The notes: generated by a model not told the origin, from the letters alone. 64,000 nt of DNA from JAKAVN01 sp963734845 (GCA_963734845.1 CAVTIS010000001.1:310001-374000); one strand, 5' to 3'; counted from the first letter of the stretch, positions 1 to 9,030 are shown. Numbers and translations: made by a program.

Positions 1-335
1 GCGGCTTTCACCGTCGCGGCGTCCGGTGCATCCAAAACCTGAACGTTGGTTATCAGATGACGCACGCGCGAGGGCGGCTCGTCGGCGTGCGCGGCCCCGG
101 TGCGAATCCGCGCAACGCGGAGTTTGAGCCCATCCTTGTTGTCATCGAAAAATGCCAGCCGCAGTGGCGGACTGAGGTCCTCTTGGCCGCGGTTCATGTC
201 GGCCCGCACCGGCGCCCAGTAATGAATGTTGTCGCTGAGTAGCTCCAGCCACTCTTCGAGGTGGTCGTGATCGAGCAACCAGGCCTCGCGATAGAGTAGT
301 TCTTCGAATTGCTCCCGCAAACCGGCGCGGTCCAT
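1..335 (-). CDS. Aromatic-ring-hydroxylating dioxygenase, beta (small) subunit, partial
   Basis: The first 111 residues of a small subunit of a Rieske non-heme iron dioxygenase; the gene runs off the left edge. The ATG at 335 lies two bases after the stop of the alpha-subunit gene, so the pair is probably translationally coupled. The visible protein has an N-terminal helix rich in Glu and Leu (residues 8-30), then a DNIHYWAPVRADM stretch and an RVRHLITNV strand, typical of the NTF2-like cone fold of BphA2/NdoC-type subunits. The beta subunit is structural, forming the alpha3-beta3 mushroom, and has no metal of its own. Substrate cannot be told from this piece. Confidence 0.85.
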   Translation of the reverse strand, partial: MDRAGLREQFEELLYREAWLLDHDHLEEWLELLSDNIHYWAPVRADMNRGQEDLSPPLRLAFFDDNKDGLKLRVARIRTGAAHADEPPSRVRHLITNVQVLDAPDAATVKA

Positions 336-337
336 GG

Positions 338-1669
338 TTATGGCTTCTCCTCGGCCGTCTGGTTCGACATTTGGCGGCGCCATCGTTCCCAGAAGCCGAA
401 CACGCCGATTTCGGTAGGCGGCGGATGAATCAGGCCGGGACGATCGGCGTCGGCCCGCTCATGTCCAGCACCCATCTGATAGTTCAAGGGAAACCGCCTG
501 CGATACGCGCCCCCCGACGCTTCGGTGCAATAGGACCACATCTCGCCGTCGTCCTGTTCAAAGATTCCGCCCGGCGAAAAAGTGCGTATCTGGATGTCGC
601 GCGCGAGCTTCATTATTTGTGGTGGCGCATCACGCTCGACCATTCCCCATGACCACGCATCAAGCCGTGTCGGCCCGCGCGGGTTCCACACGCGCACGGT
701 CAAAAATCCCAGGAACGAAAGAATCGAGAAATTCGGAAACACGGTGCCCACGTGCACGCATCCGATTTGCTCAATCTGCGTGGGGGTCAGGCGGTTCCGC
801 GCCTGGTCGCGCAGCCACGCGGTGTATGGGCCCACGACTTCCGCGATCCCCGGTGGGTCTTCGAAGGCAAAGTTTATCCAGCCATGACCTTCTTTGGTTT
901 TGGCCTCCCAGTCGTTGGTCCACGGATGCTCGCCGCCGAATTGCTGCGCGATAGAGGTGCGTACGCCACTCTCATGCGCCCACATCGTATGGTAGTTGTC
1001 GCCGCCGAATTGCTCGGCCGCAAACTTCCAATTCGCCTTGAGCGTCCACTTGTGCGTACCCGGCAGCGTCATCATCCCGCTCGCGGTGCGATCGAACAAC
1101 ATATCCAGGTACCAGCGAAAATCCCCCAAGTACTCGTCCAGGGTGACCGCGTGCTCATCGAGGCAGGCGAAAATCAGTCCATGATAGGAGGTGACACGAG
1201 GCGCCTGCAGCAACGGCCATTCCTCGCGCTTGAGATCGCCGTGATAGGCCTTGCGGTAGTCGGGTACGCCGGTCAGCTTTCCCTCGAGGTCGTAAGTCCA
1301 TCCATGGTAGGGGCATCTAAAGAATTTCGCGTTGCCCTCTTCCACCCGGCAGACCAACATCCCGCGATGCCGGCAGGTGTTGAGGAACACGCGGATCTGT
1401 CCGTCGGCGTCGCGGCACACGATGACCGGTTCTTCGCCCATGAAGCCGGTAACGAAATCGCCTCGGTTCGGAATCTGGCTTTCGTGTCCGACGTAGAGCC
1501 AGCATCGAGTAAAGATCCGCTCCTGCTCCAACTGATGGATTTCCGGATCGGAAAACACGCGCGGGCTGACGGTCTTACGCTCGAGGTCGACTAACTTTTC
1601 TGAATCTATCATCTCATGCCAACCGGGTGCTTGACTGAAAGGCCGGCCAAAAAAACGCGGCAACTTCAT
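338..1669 (-). CDS. Aromatic-ring-hydroxylating dioxygenase, alpha (large) subunit
   Basis: Catalytic subunit of a Rieske non-heme iron oxygenase that would cis-dihydroxylate an aromatic ring with electrons from a reductase/ferredoxin not seen here. The [2Fe-2S] Rieske ligands are C99, H101, C119 and H122 (CRHRG and CPYHGW motifs). The mononuclear iron ligands are H227 and H232 in the D-x2-H-x4-H motif, with D224 as the bridging Asp, and an Asp of the FEQDDGEMW motif near residue 373. The length of 443 residues is normal for the family. No clear ribosome site precedes the chosen ATG; M20 (1612) is an alternative start. The beta subunit follows two bases downstream. Confidence 0.93.
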   Translation of the reverse strand: MKLPRFFGRPFSQAPGWHEMIDSEKLVDLERKTVSPRVFSDPEIHQLEQERIFTRCWLYVGHESQIPNRGDFVTGFMGEEPVIVCRDADGQIRVFLNTCRHRGMLVCRVEEGNAKFFRCPYHGWTYDLEGKLTGVPDYRKAYHGDLKREEWPLLQAPRVTSYHGLIFACLDEHAVTLDEYLGDFRWYLDMLFDRTASGMMTLPGTHKWTLKANWKFAAEQFGGDNYHTMWAHESGVRTSIAQQFGGEHPWTNDWEAKTKEGHGWINFAFEDPPGIAEVVGPYTAWLRDQARNRLTPTQIEQIGCVHVGTVFPNFSILSFLGFLTVRVWNPRGPTRLDAWSWGMVERDAPPQIMKLARDIQIRTFSPGGIFEQDDGEMWSYCTEASGGAYRRRFPLNYQMGAGHERADADRPGLIHPPPTEIGVFGFWERWRRQMSNQTAEEKP

Positions 1670-1695
1670 CGCAGCGTTTGACGCGGCGTTCGGGA

Positions 1696-1725
1696 ATGAT
1701 GAGCCACTTCATTGTTGTTCGTCAA
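1696..1725 (-). promoter_or_regulatory. Possible sigma70-type promoter for the dioxygenase genes
   Basis: Read on the minus strand there is TTGACG (1720-1725), an 18-base spacer and CATCAT (1696-1701), which places transcription start near 1690, just ahead of the ATG at 1669. The intergenic region is divergent, so it should also carry a promoter for the plus-strand gene at 1861, which I could not place. Assigned by eye from weak hexamers. Confidence 0.3.
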
Positions 1726-1860
1726 GCGCGCGGTACGTTGCGAAATTTTTCTGAGCGCACATCGCGCGAGAGTTGCCGGCGCGCGCCGAAGTCGTCATGA
1801 TTTGCGCCGCCCGGTGACGCGATCGCGTGCCCGCCGCTTCAGGGCGAGGAGGGATCCACG

Positions 1861-2895
1861 ATGAGTGAACGGATGCTTCTGCCGACCACCGTGGTAGGCA
1901 GCTACCCGCAGCCCGACTGGCTAATCGATCGCGAAAACCTCGCCAAGCGGCCGCCGCCGCGCGTGCGTGCGCGCGAGGTGTGGCGAATTCCGGAGCCGTG
2001 GCTCGAGCAGGCCCAGGACGACGCGACTATCGTAGCGATTCACGAGATGGAAAGTGCCGGTGTCGACATTATCAGCGACGGTGAGATGCGCCGCGAGAGC
2101 TACTCCAACCGCCTCGCCAACGCCCTCGGCGGTGTCGATCGCGAACGTCCCGGCAGCGCGATCAGCCGCAGTGGAAAGCCCGACATCGTGCCGTTGGTCT
2201 CGGGCCCGATTCGCAGGCTCGCTCCGGTTGAGGTGCGGGATCTCACGTTCCTGCGCGCCCACACCGCGCGCCAGGTGAAGATCACGCTGCCCGGGCCGTT
2301 CACGATGACTCAGCAGGCCCAAAACGCCTACTATCCCGACGAGGACTCGCTCGCGATGGCCTACGCGGAAGCGGTCAACGAGGAAATCAAGGATCTCTTC
2401 GCGGCGGGCGCCGACGTGGTTCAGATCGACGAGCCCTACATGCAGGCGCGCCCTGAGTTGGCTCGGCGCTATGGGCTTAAAGCGCTCAACCGCGCGCTTG
2501 CGGGCGTCACCGGCACGACCGCCGTGCATCTGTGCTTCGGCTACGCCTACATTATGAAGGACAAGCCAGCCGGCTACTCGTTTTTGCCCGAGTTGGAGAA
2601 CTGCCTCGCCGATCAGGTCTCGATCGAGGCCGCGCAGCCGAAACTCGATCTATCGATTCTGAAAGGGCTGCCCTCCAAGACCATCATCCTCGGCGTGATC
2701 GATCTTAACGATCCCGCGGTCGAGAGCGCCGCCACGGTCGCCGGACGTATCCGCGCGGCGCTCGAGTTCGTGTCGCCCGAACGGCTGGTGATCGCGCCCG
2801 ATTGCGGAATGAAATATATCCTGCGCGAGGCCGCGCTGGCGAAGCTCAAGGCGATGGTGGAAGGCGCACGAATAGTGCGCGCCGAACTCGGATGA
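1861..2895 (+). CDS. MetE-like cobalamin-independent methyltransferase (UROD/MetE-like fold)
   Basis: 344 residues matching only the C-terminal catalytic barrel of cobalamin-independent methionine synthase, as in short archaeal-type MetE proteins. The N-terminus TTVVGSYPQP and the QIDEP motif (D190, E191) are family signatures. The candidate zinc ligands are H223 and C225 in VHLCFGY and C315 in APDCGMKY. A strong ribosome site (GAGGAGG) stands 8-9 bases before the ATG. Such short homologues often sit in catabolic clusters and may move methyl groups from compounds other than methyl-folate. The divergent ring dioxygenase neighbours make a demethylation role possible, but methionine synthesis cannot be excluded. 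Confidence 0.8.
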   Translation: MSERMLLPTTVVGSYPQPDWLIDRENLAKRPPPRVRAREVWRIPEPWLEQAQDDATIVAIHEMESAGVDIISDGEMRRESYSNRLANALGGVDRERPGSAISRSGKPDIVPLVSGPIRRLAPVEVRDLTFLRAHTARQVKITLPGPFTMTQQAQNAYYPDEDSLAMAYAEAVNEEIKDLFAAGADVVQIDEPYMQARPELARRYGLKALNRALAGVTGTTAVHLCFGYAYIMKDKPAGYSFLPELENCLADQVSIEAAQPKLDLSILKGLPSKTIILGVIDLNDPAVESAATVAGRIRAALEFVSPERLVIAPDCGMKYILREAALAKLKAMVEGARIVRAELG

Positions 2896-2911
2896 GGCTG
2901 CGCAACTTCGC

Positions 2912-4363
2912 TTAGCCGGCGGCGAGTAACGCGCGCGCTTGCTGCTCGACCACTGTGCCGTTGAAGAAATCCGGATTGTTGGCGGCCCACAGCCTGACCG
3001 GATTGGCGAATACGAAGTCGCGGAAGTCCGACTCACTGATCAGTTCTTCGTCCACCAGTTCCCAGGCCTCGGTCAGCACCTTGGTCATGTCCGGGACGTC
3101 GAAATGGCCGATATCGGAGCCGAAGATCGCGTTGAGCCGGGCGCGGTACGGGTTGGCCCTGGTATTGAAAGCCGAGGCGTTGGCTGGGTCGTCCGCTTCG
3201 CAACCGAAATAGAAATTGGGAATGAAGAGATCTCGTATTTGTTCTGCGCGCTCGATCGCGCAAGCCTCGAAATCGTCGAGCGACGCGTCGGGGTCGGCGG
3301 TCCGCGGCGAATACGCCTCGCCCTCGGGCTTCCAGCGCTCAAGCTTGTCGGCCAACGCTTTGCCGCCATAGCTCTGGAACAAATGGGCCAGCATCTCGCG
3401 GTTGAGATTGGCGGGGTCGATGTCCTCCAGCGCCTTTGGGTTGCGCTTTTTCCAGTGGCCGATCAGATCGCTGTATAGTCCACACGCCCATCCCACGCCG
3501 CCCTCCAGGAACGCGAACTTCAACTTCGGAAAGCGCCGCGTCACGCCGCCCAGGAACAGCGCCTTGCAAATCGCCTCGCCGGCTACGCCGAAGTGTCCGA
3601 TATGGTTGTATACCGCGTTCGACGGTGAGATGCGCGTGCCGACGCCCTTGGAAACGGTGTGAAAAGTCGGCGCTATTCCCAGCTCGAGGCACTTCGTCCA
3701 CACCGGGTCGTAATCATGCTCGCTGTCGAGCGCCAGCATGTCGAGCCATTGTGCGTACGGATTGGGCTCGCCACCGGGACCGACGGCCGCGCGAATCGGA
3801 CGGCGCAGCAAGCTCGGCATCATCGCGACCTTGAGTCCCAGCGTCTTGACCGCATACTCCAGTTCGACGATCGCCTCCTCGGGCGTATACATCGGAATCA
3901 TCGCCACCGGCGTCAGGCGATCGCGGAATTCGCGAAACTGCTCGGCCGAGTACCGGTTGAATGCGCGGCAGGTCGCCTTGCGCGTCTCCTCGTCGGCAAT
4001 GAACGGGATGCGCAACGCCGCGGTCGGATAGAGCACTGCGAAGTCCATCCCCAGCTCGTCCATGCGCTGGTAAAGCAGCTTCGGCAGCATCGCGGTCGCG
4101 CGGTCGAGCGTGTTCCTGGTCGGCACACCCCACCATATCGGCTGGTCCAGCCGGCGCTCGCGCCGTTCCTTCAGCGGGACCGTCAGATGCCATCCTTCGT
4201 AGGGCCGGTTCTTGAAGCCGTCGGCGGCTCGCGATCCTCCCACCTCCTTGAGGTAATCCATCAGGTCCGGCCCGAACTCAACCCAATGGCCATCGGAATC
4301 GATTACAGGATGTTTCAGGCGAGCCCGCAGGGCGTCCGATTCGGAACCTTGTTTTGTGGACAT
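2912..4363 (-). CDS. Amidohydrolase family 2 metal-dependent hydrolase/decarboxylase
   Basis: 483-residue protein of the amidohydrolase_2 family (ACMSD/gamma-resorcylate decarboxylase-like TIM barrels). The N-terminal metal motif is DSDGHW (D-x-H at about residues 15-20). Later metal-site strands are PTFHTVS and FGSDIGHFDVPD, with the final Asp in GSD. The start at 4363 is chosen because AGGAG lies about 9 bases upstream and the family motif begins soon after; an ATG-equivalent further out at 4504 would add 47 low-complexity Ala/Arg residues. It is convergent with the MetE-like gene, 16 bases apart. The reaction is unknown; family members hydrolyse or decarboxylate aromatic and other acids. 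Confidence 0.85.
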   Translation of the reverse strand: MSTKQGSESDALRARLKHPVIDSDGHWVEFGPDLMDYLKEVGGSRAADGFKNRPYEGWHLTVPLKERRERRLDQPIWWGVPTRNTLDRATAMLPKLLYQRMDELGMDFAVLYPTAALRIPFIADEETRKATCRAFNRYSAEQFREFRDRLTPVAMIPMYTPEEAIVELEYAVKTLGLKVAMMPSLLRRPIRAAVGPGGEPNPYAQWLDMLALDSEHDYDPVWTKCLELGIAPTFHTVSKGVGTRISPSNAVYNHIGHFGVAGEAICKALFLGGVTRRFPKLKFAFLEGGVGWACGLYSDLIGHWKKRNPKALEDIDPANLNREMLAHLFQSYGGKALADKLERWKPEGEAYSPRTADPDASLDDFEACAIERAEQIRDLFIPNFYFGCEADDPANASAFNTRANPYRARLNAIFGSDIGHFDVPDMTKVLTEAWELVDEELISESDFRDFVFANPVRLWAANNPDFFNGTVVEQQARALLAAG

Positions 4364-4571
4364 CCTCGCGTCTCCTATCGCACCCGCCGGGCTTCTGGCC
4401 GCGGCCGCTCTTGCGCGTCGCGCTGAGGCCGCACAGTTAACAAGGTCATGTAGCGCCAGCTGCGCTCCGCTGTCCAGACTCGCGAGACCTTCCTGGAACT
4501 CCACAGCGAGCTAGACCTGTGATACATGGCACTCACGCGGTAAACGCGAATTGCTCGGGGAGACGACAAGC

Positions 4572-5798
4572 ATGGCTGGCGCAAAGGCGAATTCCGCGAT
4601 GCTCGCGGGATGTCGGGTTCTCGATTTCACGCAATACCTGGCCGGGCCTACGGTTACACGGCTGATGGCCGAGATGGGCGCCGATATCATCAAAGTGGAA
4701 CTGGCGCCGATGGGAGATCCGTCGCGGCTGCTGCCGACGGTCAAGAACGGACGCAGCGGCTACTTCGTCCAGCAGAATCGGGGCAAGAAGAGCATCTGTC
4801 TGGATCTCAACAAACCGGAATCCCTCGAAATCCTCCGTGCGATGGTGCCCAAGGTGGATATCGTGGTGGAAAACTTCGGGCCCGGCGTGATGCAAAAGCG
4901 GGGGCTGGATTATGACTCGCTCAAACTAATCAATCCGCGCCTAATAATGGCTTCGCTCTCGGCCTTCGGACGTAAGAGTCCGCTCTCGCACAAGACCGGC
5001 TACGACATGATCGCGCAGGCTTTCTCCGGCATGATGCACATGACGGGCGACCCGGAGGGAGCTCCCACTTTCGTCGGAATCGGGGTCGCCGACGTGGGCA
5101 CTGGAGTACATACTTTCGCGGCCCTCGGATACGCACTGTATAATCGAGAGAAGACCGGGGTCGGCCAATATATAGATATCGCGATGATCGACGCGCTGTA
5201 CCACATGCACGATTTCGGCCTGCAGAGCCATTCCATCACCGACGGCCAGTTCATCCCGAAACGGATGGGCCGATATCACAACCAGATCTGCCCGGCCGGC
5301 GTTTATAAGGGACCGCAGGGCTGGATATTCATCCTGGTGCTGGATCGTCAATGGGGGAACATGGCCAAGGCGATGGGCCGGCCGGAGCTGCGCGACGATC
5401 CGCGTTTCGCCACCGGTGCGGACCGGGTGAAGAACCGCGACGTGCTCAACCCGATCGTCGAGCAGTGGCTGGCTTCGATGCCCAGCGACGACGCCGCGGT
5501 CGCCGCGCTCGAGGAGAACCGCGTCGCGTGCGCGCCGGTGCTCTCGGTTACCGACACGATGAAGCATCCGTACTTCAAGGCGCGCAACATGGTGCGCAAG
5601 GTGCGCGATCCGATCCTCGGCGAAGTGACAATTCCCGGCTTTCCGCTGAAATTCTCGGCCTACCCGGATCTGCCGGACATCCAGGCTCCCCTTTTGGGCG
5701 AGCATGGCGCACAGGTACTCAAGGAAGTGCTGGACTACTCGGACGTCCGAATTGCGAAGCTGAGGGAGGGCGGAATCCTCTTCAGCGAGAATCGCTAG
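4572..5798 (+). CDS. CaiB/BaiF class III CoA-transferase
   Basis: 408 residues, the usual size for family III CoA-transferases (formyl-CoA transferase, CaiB, BaiF). They move CoA between carboxylic acids through an enzyme-bound aspartyl-CoA thioester. The expected catalytic Asp is D174 in GVADVGTG. Other family marks are the opening GCRVLDFTQYLAGP, GADIIKVE and the Asn-Arg-Gly-Lys-Lys segment at 69-73. ATG 4572 is preferred because GGGGAGA sits 9 bases upstream; a TTG at 4551 would add seven residues. It likely activates a catabolic acid for further breakdown. Confidence 0.92.
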   Translation: MAGAKANSAMLAGCRVLDFTQYLAGPTVTRLMAEMGADIIKVELAPMGDPSRLLPTVKNGRSGYFVQQNRGKKSICLDLNKPESLEILRAMVPKVDIVVENFGPGVMQKRGLDYDSLKLINPRLIMASLSAFGRKSPLSHKTGYDMIAQAFSGMMHMTGDPEGAPTFVGIGVADVGTGVHTFAALGYALYNREKTGVGQYIDIAMIDALYHMHDFGLQSHSITDGQFIPKRMGRYHNQICPAGVYKGPQGWIFILVLDRQWGNMAKAMGRPELRDDPRFATGADRVKNRDVLNPIVEQWLASMPSDDAAVAALEENRVACAPVLSVTDTMKHPYFKARNMVRKVRDPILGEVTIPGFPLKFSAYPDLPDIQAPLLGEHGAQVLKEVLDYSDVRIAKLREGGILFSENR

Positions 5799-5868
5799 CC
5801 CGCACTCTAGCAAAGAAAATTCCGTTGTCTGATTTCCTCCCGCAAAATTGAAGCGGAAAGAGCTCAAG

Positions 5869-7056
5869 ATGGATAATTTCAGACCGGTAGCCGACGCCAT
5901 CCTGGATCGCGTCATCACGTCCAACCCACGGGTCCCCGGCGTCGTCGCGATGGCGACCGACAAGCACGGCAATTTCTACGAAGGTGCGGCCGGCGAGCGG
6001 GTGATGGGCGGCGACTATATGACGACCGACAGCGTGTTCGGCATTTTCTCAACCACCAAGGCGATCACCGGTATGGCGGTTTTGCAGGCGGTTGAGGAAG
6101 GCAAACTCGATCTCGACGCGCCGGCGAAAAATTACGCGCCTGACATCGGCAAGCTGCAAGTGATCGACGGCTTCGATAGCGCCGGCCAACCCAAATTGCG
6201 CTCGCCCAAACGCGACATCACGACGCGCATGTTGATGTTGCACACGGCCGGCTTCGGCTACGATTTTTTCAGCGAGACCTACAATCGTCTGGCTCGGGAA
6301 CATGGGCAGCCCAGCCCAATCACCGCCTCGAAGGCCTCGATCATGACCCCGCTGCTGTTTGATCCCGGCGAGCGCTGGGAATACGGCAGCAACATCGACT
6401 GGTGCGGACAGATCATCGAAGTCGTGCGCGGCAAGCGGCTGAGCGAAGTATTTCAGGAGCGCATTTTTGCGCCGCTCGGTATGAAAGATACCGGCTTTAG
6501 GCTCTCCGCATCGATGCGCTCGCGCCTCGCCGACGTACACGCGCGCGGCGCCGACGGTTCATTGACCCCGATGAATTTTATGTTGCCCCAGGAGCCCGAA
6601 CTCGAAATGGGCGGCCATGGATTGTACGCGACGGTCGGCGACTATATGCGCTTCATCCGGTCGTGGCTCAACGACGGCGCAGGCGAAAACGGGCGCGTGC
6701 TGAAAGCCGAGACCGTGCGCATGGCGGTGAAGAACGGGCTTGGTGACAAAAAGATCAAGCTGTTGCCGGGTGTCGATCGCTCGCTCTCAAACGACGCCGA
6801 GTTTTTCCCCGGACTGTCAAAATCCTGGGCGCTGACGTTCATGGTCAATGATACGGCGGCGCCGACCGGGCGGCCGGCGGGCGCAATCGGATGGGCTGGG
6901 CTTGCCAATCTCTTCTACTGGATCGATCGACAAAACGGCGTCGGTGGTTTTTGGGCAACGCAAATCCTGCCCTTCGGCGACCCGGTATCGTTCACCGGAT
7001 ACCTGGATTTTGAGACCGCGGTCTACGGGAACCTCTCGGCGAGGCGAGCGGCGTAG
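5869..7056 (+). CDS. Serine hydrolase, class C beta-lactamase/esterase EstB family
   Basis: 395-residue penicillin-binding-protein-fold hydrolase. The nucleophile motif S-x-x-K is S61-T-T-K64 in GIFSTTKAITG. A WEYGSNIDW segment supplies the Tyr/Asn motif, and HGLYATVGDYMRF is typical of the class. No signal peptide is visible, so it is probably a cytoplasmic esterase or lactonase rather than an antibiotic-resistance enzyme. GGAAAGAG precedes ATG 5869; a TTG at 5848 is an alternative. It lies 70 bases after the CoA-transferase on the same strand and may be co-transcribed with it. Confidence 0.88.
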   Translation: MDNFRPVADAILDRVITSNPRVPGVVAMATDKHGNFYEGAAGERVMGGDYMTTDSVFGIFSTTKAITGMAVLQAVEEGKLDLDAPAKNYAPDIGKLQVIDGFDSAGQPKLRSPKRDITTRMLMLHTAGFGYDFFSETYNRLAREHGQPSPITASKASIMTPLLFDPGERWEYGSNIDWCGQIIEVVRGKRLSEVFQERIFAPLGMKDTGFRLSASMRSRLADVHARGADGSLTPMNFMLPQEPELEMGGHGLYATVGDYMRFIRSWLNDGAGENGRVLKAETVRMAVKNGLGDKKIKLLPGVDRSLSNDAEFFPGLSKSWALTFMVNDTAAPTGRPAGAIGWAGLANLFYWIDRQNGVGGFWATQILPFGDPVSFTGYLDFETAVYGNLSARRAA

Positions 7057-7080
7057 CCAACTTGTTCATGCCGCGCGACG

Positions 7081-7446
7081 CTATTGGCCGAGCAGCTTGC
7101 GCAGGACGTCGAGGCGCAATTCCTGATGCGCGCCGAGCCACAGCGCATGCTCGGCATGGTCGCGGTACCCGTCGTCGGTGTTGGGGTGGATGAGAATAGA
7201 AAGCCCGCCGTGGTTGAGCATCAGCCACGGCACCACGCGCGCGAACTCGCGGGCGGCGAAACTCACCTGGTACATCGGCAACGGATGCGGCCCGACGGGT
7301 TGGTCGCGCCAACGGCCCATCACGACGTCGAACCTTTCGGCAAGCGCCTCGCGCAACGACGCGGCGGCAGCCCGCGAGCCATCGTCGGTGTAATAGACAT
7401 GGGCGTGGTAGCTTCCGATTTTCGCTGAGTCGCTGCTTGCTTCCAT
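7081..7446 (-). CDS. DOPA 4,5-dioxygenase-like protein
   Basis: 121-residue single-domain protein of the DOPA 4,5-dioxygenase family (cupin-like/ferredoxin-like small extradiol enzymes known from fungi, plants and bacteria). Candidate metal-binding residues are the histidines of YHAHVYY (residues 13-19), GPHPLPMYQV (54) and ILIHPNTDD (87), and the downstream H97 and H100. The family opens catechol rings of small aromatic substrates. A fumarylacetoacetase-fold hydratase is encoded just upstream on the same strand, as expected for a meta-cleavage route. The start at 7446 gives the family-length protein. Confidence 0.85.
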   Translation of the reverse strand: MEASSDSAKIGSYHAHVYYTDDGSRAAAASLREALAERFDVVMGRWRDQPVGPHPLPMYQVSFAAREFARVVPWLMLNHGGLSILIHPNTDDGYRDHAEHALWLGAHQELRLDVLRKLLGQ

Positions 7447-7492
7447 CGCGATATTTCCGATCCTCTGGTCGATGGATGGACTAAACGTCGAT

Positions 7493-8293
7493 CTACGGAC
7501 GGATTTGGACTTCGACCCGGCCCATCGAACCGAAATCGGCGACCACCGCCGCCGGCTCGCGCACGAAATGCAGACCCGTCCAGGTGCCGGTCGCAATGAT
7601 ATCACCCGCCTCGAGTCCGTAGCCGCGGCGCGAAAGCTCGTTGGCAATCCACGTCAGGCCGTCGAGCGGATGGCCAAGCGCACCGGCGCTCGCGCCCCGC
7701 GCGCGCACTGTGCCGCCGATTGAAAGCGCGACCTCGTGGGCGGCGAGGTCCAGGCACTCCCAGTCGTTGACTGCCGTGCCGACCACCAGGCCGCCGTGAA
7801 AGCCATTGTCGGCGATGATTTCCTCGATTCGCGCGGCCTTCCAGTTTTCAAGTCGGGTGTCGCAGAGCTCGATCACCGGCGCGACCGAGGCGATGGCGCG
7901 GGCGACCTCGGCGCGTTCGTACGGAGTGCGGCGCAGCGGAAGTGCGCGTTGCATTGTGAACCCGAACTCGGCTTCGACGCCGACGGTAAAGAAGTCGCGC
8001 GTGGAAATTTCCGCTGGCGAATCAAAGCGGGTTGGCGCGAAAATGCGCGCCGCAAACGGCCCAACAGCTCCGACCAGAGCCTGCGATTCTTTCGAAGCGC
8101 ATCCGATTTTGTAGCCGACCACGGGCAATTTGCACTCGCGCACGAACGCTTCCTGGATCGAGTACGCATCATCCAGAGCGAGCGGCGCGCCGCTCGGAGG
8201 CAGCCGCTTGAGCGCGCGCCGGCGGGCGCGCGCGTCCAGCATTGCGGCCACCGCCTCGTTCAGGTCTTCGGATTGGTCTTTGGGCGATATCAT
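7493..8293 (-). CDS. 2-keto-4-pentenoate hydratase-like (MhpD/HpcG type)
   Basis: 266 residues of the fumarylacetoacetase (FAH) superfamily, hydratase/decarboxylase branch. Recognisable segments are VGYKIGCAS, the acidic metal-site strand VEAEFGF (E-x-E), IELCDTRLENW, NGFHGGLVVG and the C-terminal GDIIATGTWTGLHFV. The enzyme adds water to 2-hydroxypenta-2,4-dienoate-type products of meta ring cleavage. Together with the adjacent DOPA-dioxygenase-like gene 46 bases downstream it makes a two-step ring-opening unit. ATG 8293 is chosen because it gives the normal length; an upstream ATG at 8341 would add 16 residues. Confidence 0.9.
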   Translation of the reverse strand: MISPKDQSEDLNEAVAAMLDARARRRALKRLPPSGAPLALDDAYSIQEAFVRECKLPVVGYKIGCASKESQALVGAVGPFAARIFAPTRFDSPAEISTRDFFTVGVEAEFGFTMQRALPLRRTPYERAEVARAIASVAPVIELCDTRLENWKAARIEEIIADNGFHGGLVVGTAVNDWECLDLAAHEVALSIGGTVRARGASAGALGHPLDGLTWIANELSRRGYGLEAGDIIATGTWTGLHFVREPAAVVADFGSMGRVEVQIRP

Positions 8294-8321
8294 TCTAATT
8301 CCATATAGGCGCACGGCGTGG

Positions 8322-8358
8322 AAAAAAGAAGGCGGCCGCAACTTTCGTCGGGCCGCCT
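8322..8358 (-). terminator. Intrinsic terminator after the exported-protein genes
   Basis: On the minus strand AGGCGGCC (8358-8351) pairs with GGCCGCCT (8337-8330) around a 13-base loop and is followed at once by TTCTTTTTTC. This is a classic GC stem plus T-run. It would end the transcript that begins before the gene at 9620 and protect the hydratase gene from readthrough. Confidence 0.75.
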
Positions 8359-8460
8359 GTAGTTGGCTGGGCTTCCGATGCTATCGCGCCGGTCCTATCG
8401 GACCGGTCGTTGTTGAACGGCTAGCTCGTTGAACGGCCAGCGCGGAGTCCCAGCAGTCCC

Positions 8461-9030
8461 TTAAGGCACGATAACCGCGGTCAAATTCAACGTGAAATTA
8501 TCGCCACTCGCCGCCGCTGAATATGTTCCGGTTGCGGTTCCAAGTCCGGTGATACCACTGAATGGGAATCCTTCCACTACTAGCGATGCATTCGTCAAGG
8601 CGCCGCCTCCAGAGAAGGTTTGGGGTGAGACTGCAGTAAGTGGCTTGCACAACGACGCGAAGAACTCGATAGTTGCGTTATCGCCTCCGCCAGTTTGGTT
8701 ATATTGGATTTCGCCCCATGCGGGACTGCAACCCGGATGACTGGTTGCGTCCTTGGTGTCGACTGATACGGCTACCTTGGTCGTACCCGGAGGAATGGTC
8801 AGTACCCCTCCCGTTGCGCTATGAAGCGATGTCTTTGTGGCCGTGTAACAGACGCAAGTGTCGGCGGACGGACACATCGCCGGGTAAGCCAAGGAGGTAC
8901 ACTTCCCGGCCGAAACTGCAACTCCGAGGTGCCCGGTAACCTGGAATGTGTTCTGCAAAGTTATAGCCAGCACCGGCGAAGCGCCGAATGCCAGGATGGC
9001 GATTGTCAACAAGACGATTAGCTTGCGCAT
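8461..9030 (-). CDS. Exported protein of unknown function, paralogue of its upstream neighbour
   Basis: 189 residues with a clear Sec signal peptide: MRK, a hydrophobic stretch to about residue 20 and a SPVLA cleavage site. The mature part is rich in Thr, Ser, Gly and small hydrophobics, looks like a beta-rich fold, and carries a CPSADTCVCY cysteine cluster. The upstream gene product has the same layout with CPTSSCTCV. AGGAGGAGG sits just before the ATG, so expression may be high. I do not recognise a family. The two genes share a promoter at about 9712 and a terminator at about 8340. Confidence 0.8.
   Translation of the reverse strand: MRKLIVLLTIAILAFGASPVLAITLQNTFQVTGHLGVAVSAGKCTSLAYPAMCPSADTCVCYTATKTSLHSATGGVLTIPPGTTKVAVSVDTKDATSHPGCSPAWGEIQYNQTGGGDNATIEFFASLCKPLTAVSPQTFSGGGALTNASLVVEGFPFSGITGLGTATGTYSAAASGDNFTLNLTAVIVP

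Noticed and set aside
1670..1860. Possible riboswitch upstream of the MetE-like gene
   Set aside because: A GCCACT-like string occurs but no further cobalamin or SAM riboswitch elements fit in the 190-base spacer.
8389..8436. Second hairpin (CCGGTCC/GGACCGG) and a short GTTGAACGGC direct repeat
   Set aside because: Short and next to a stronger terminator; no sign of an independent element.
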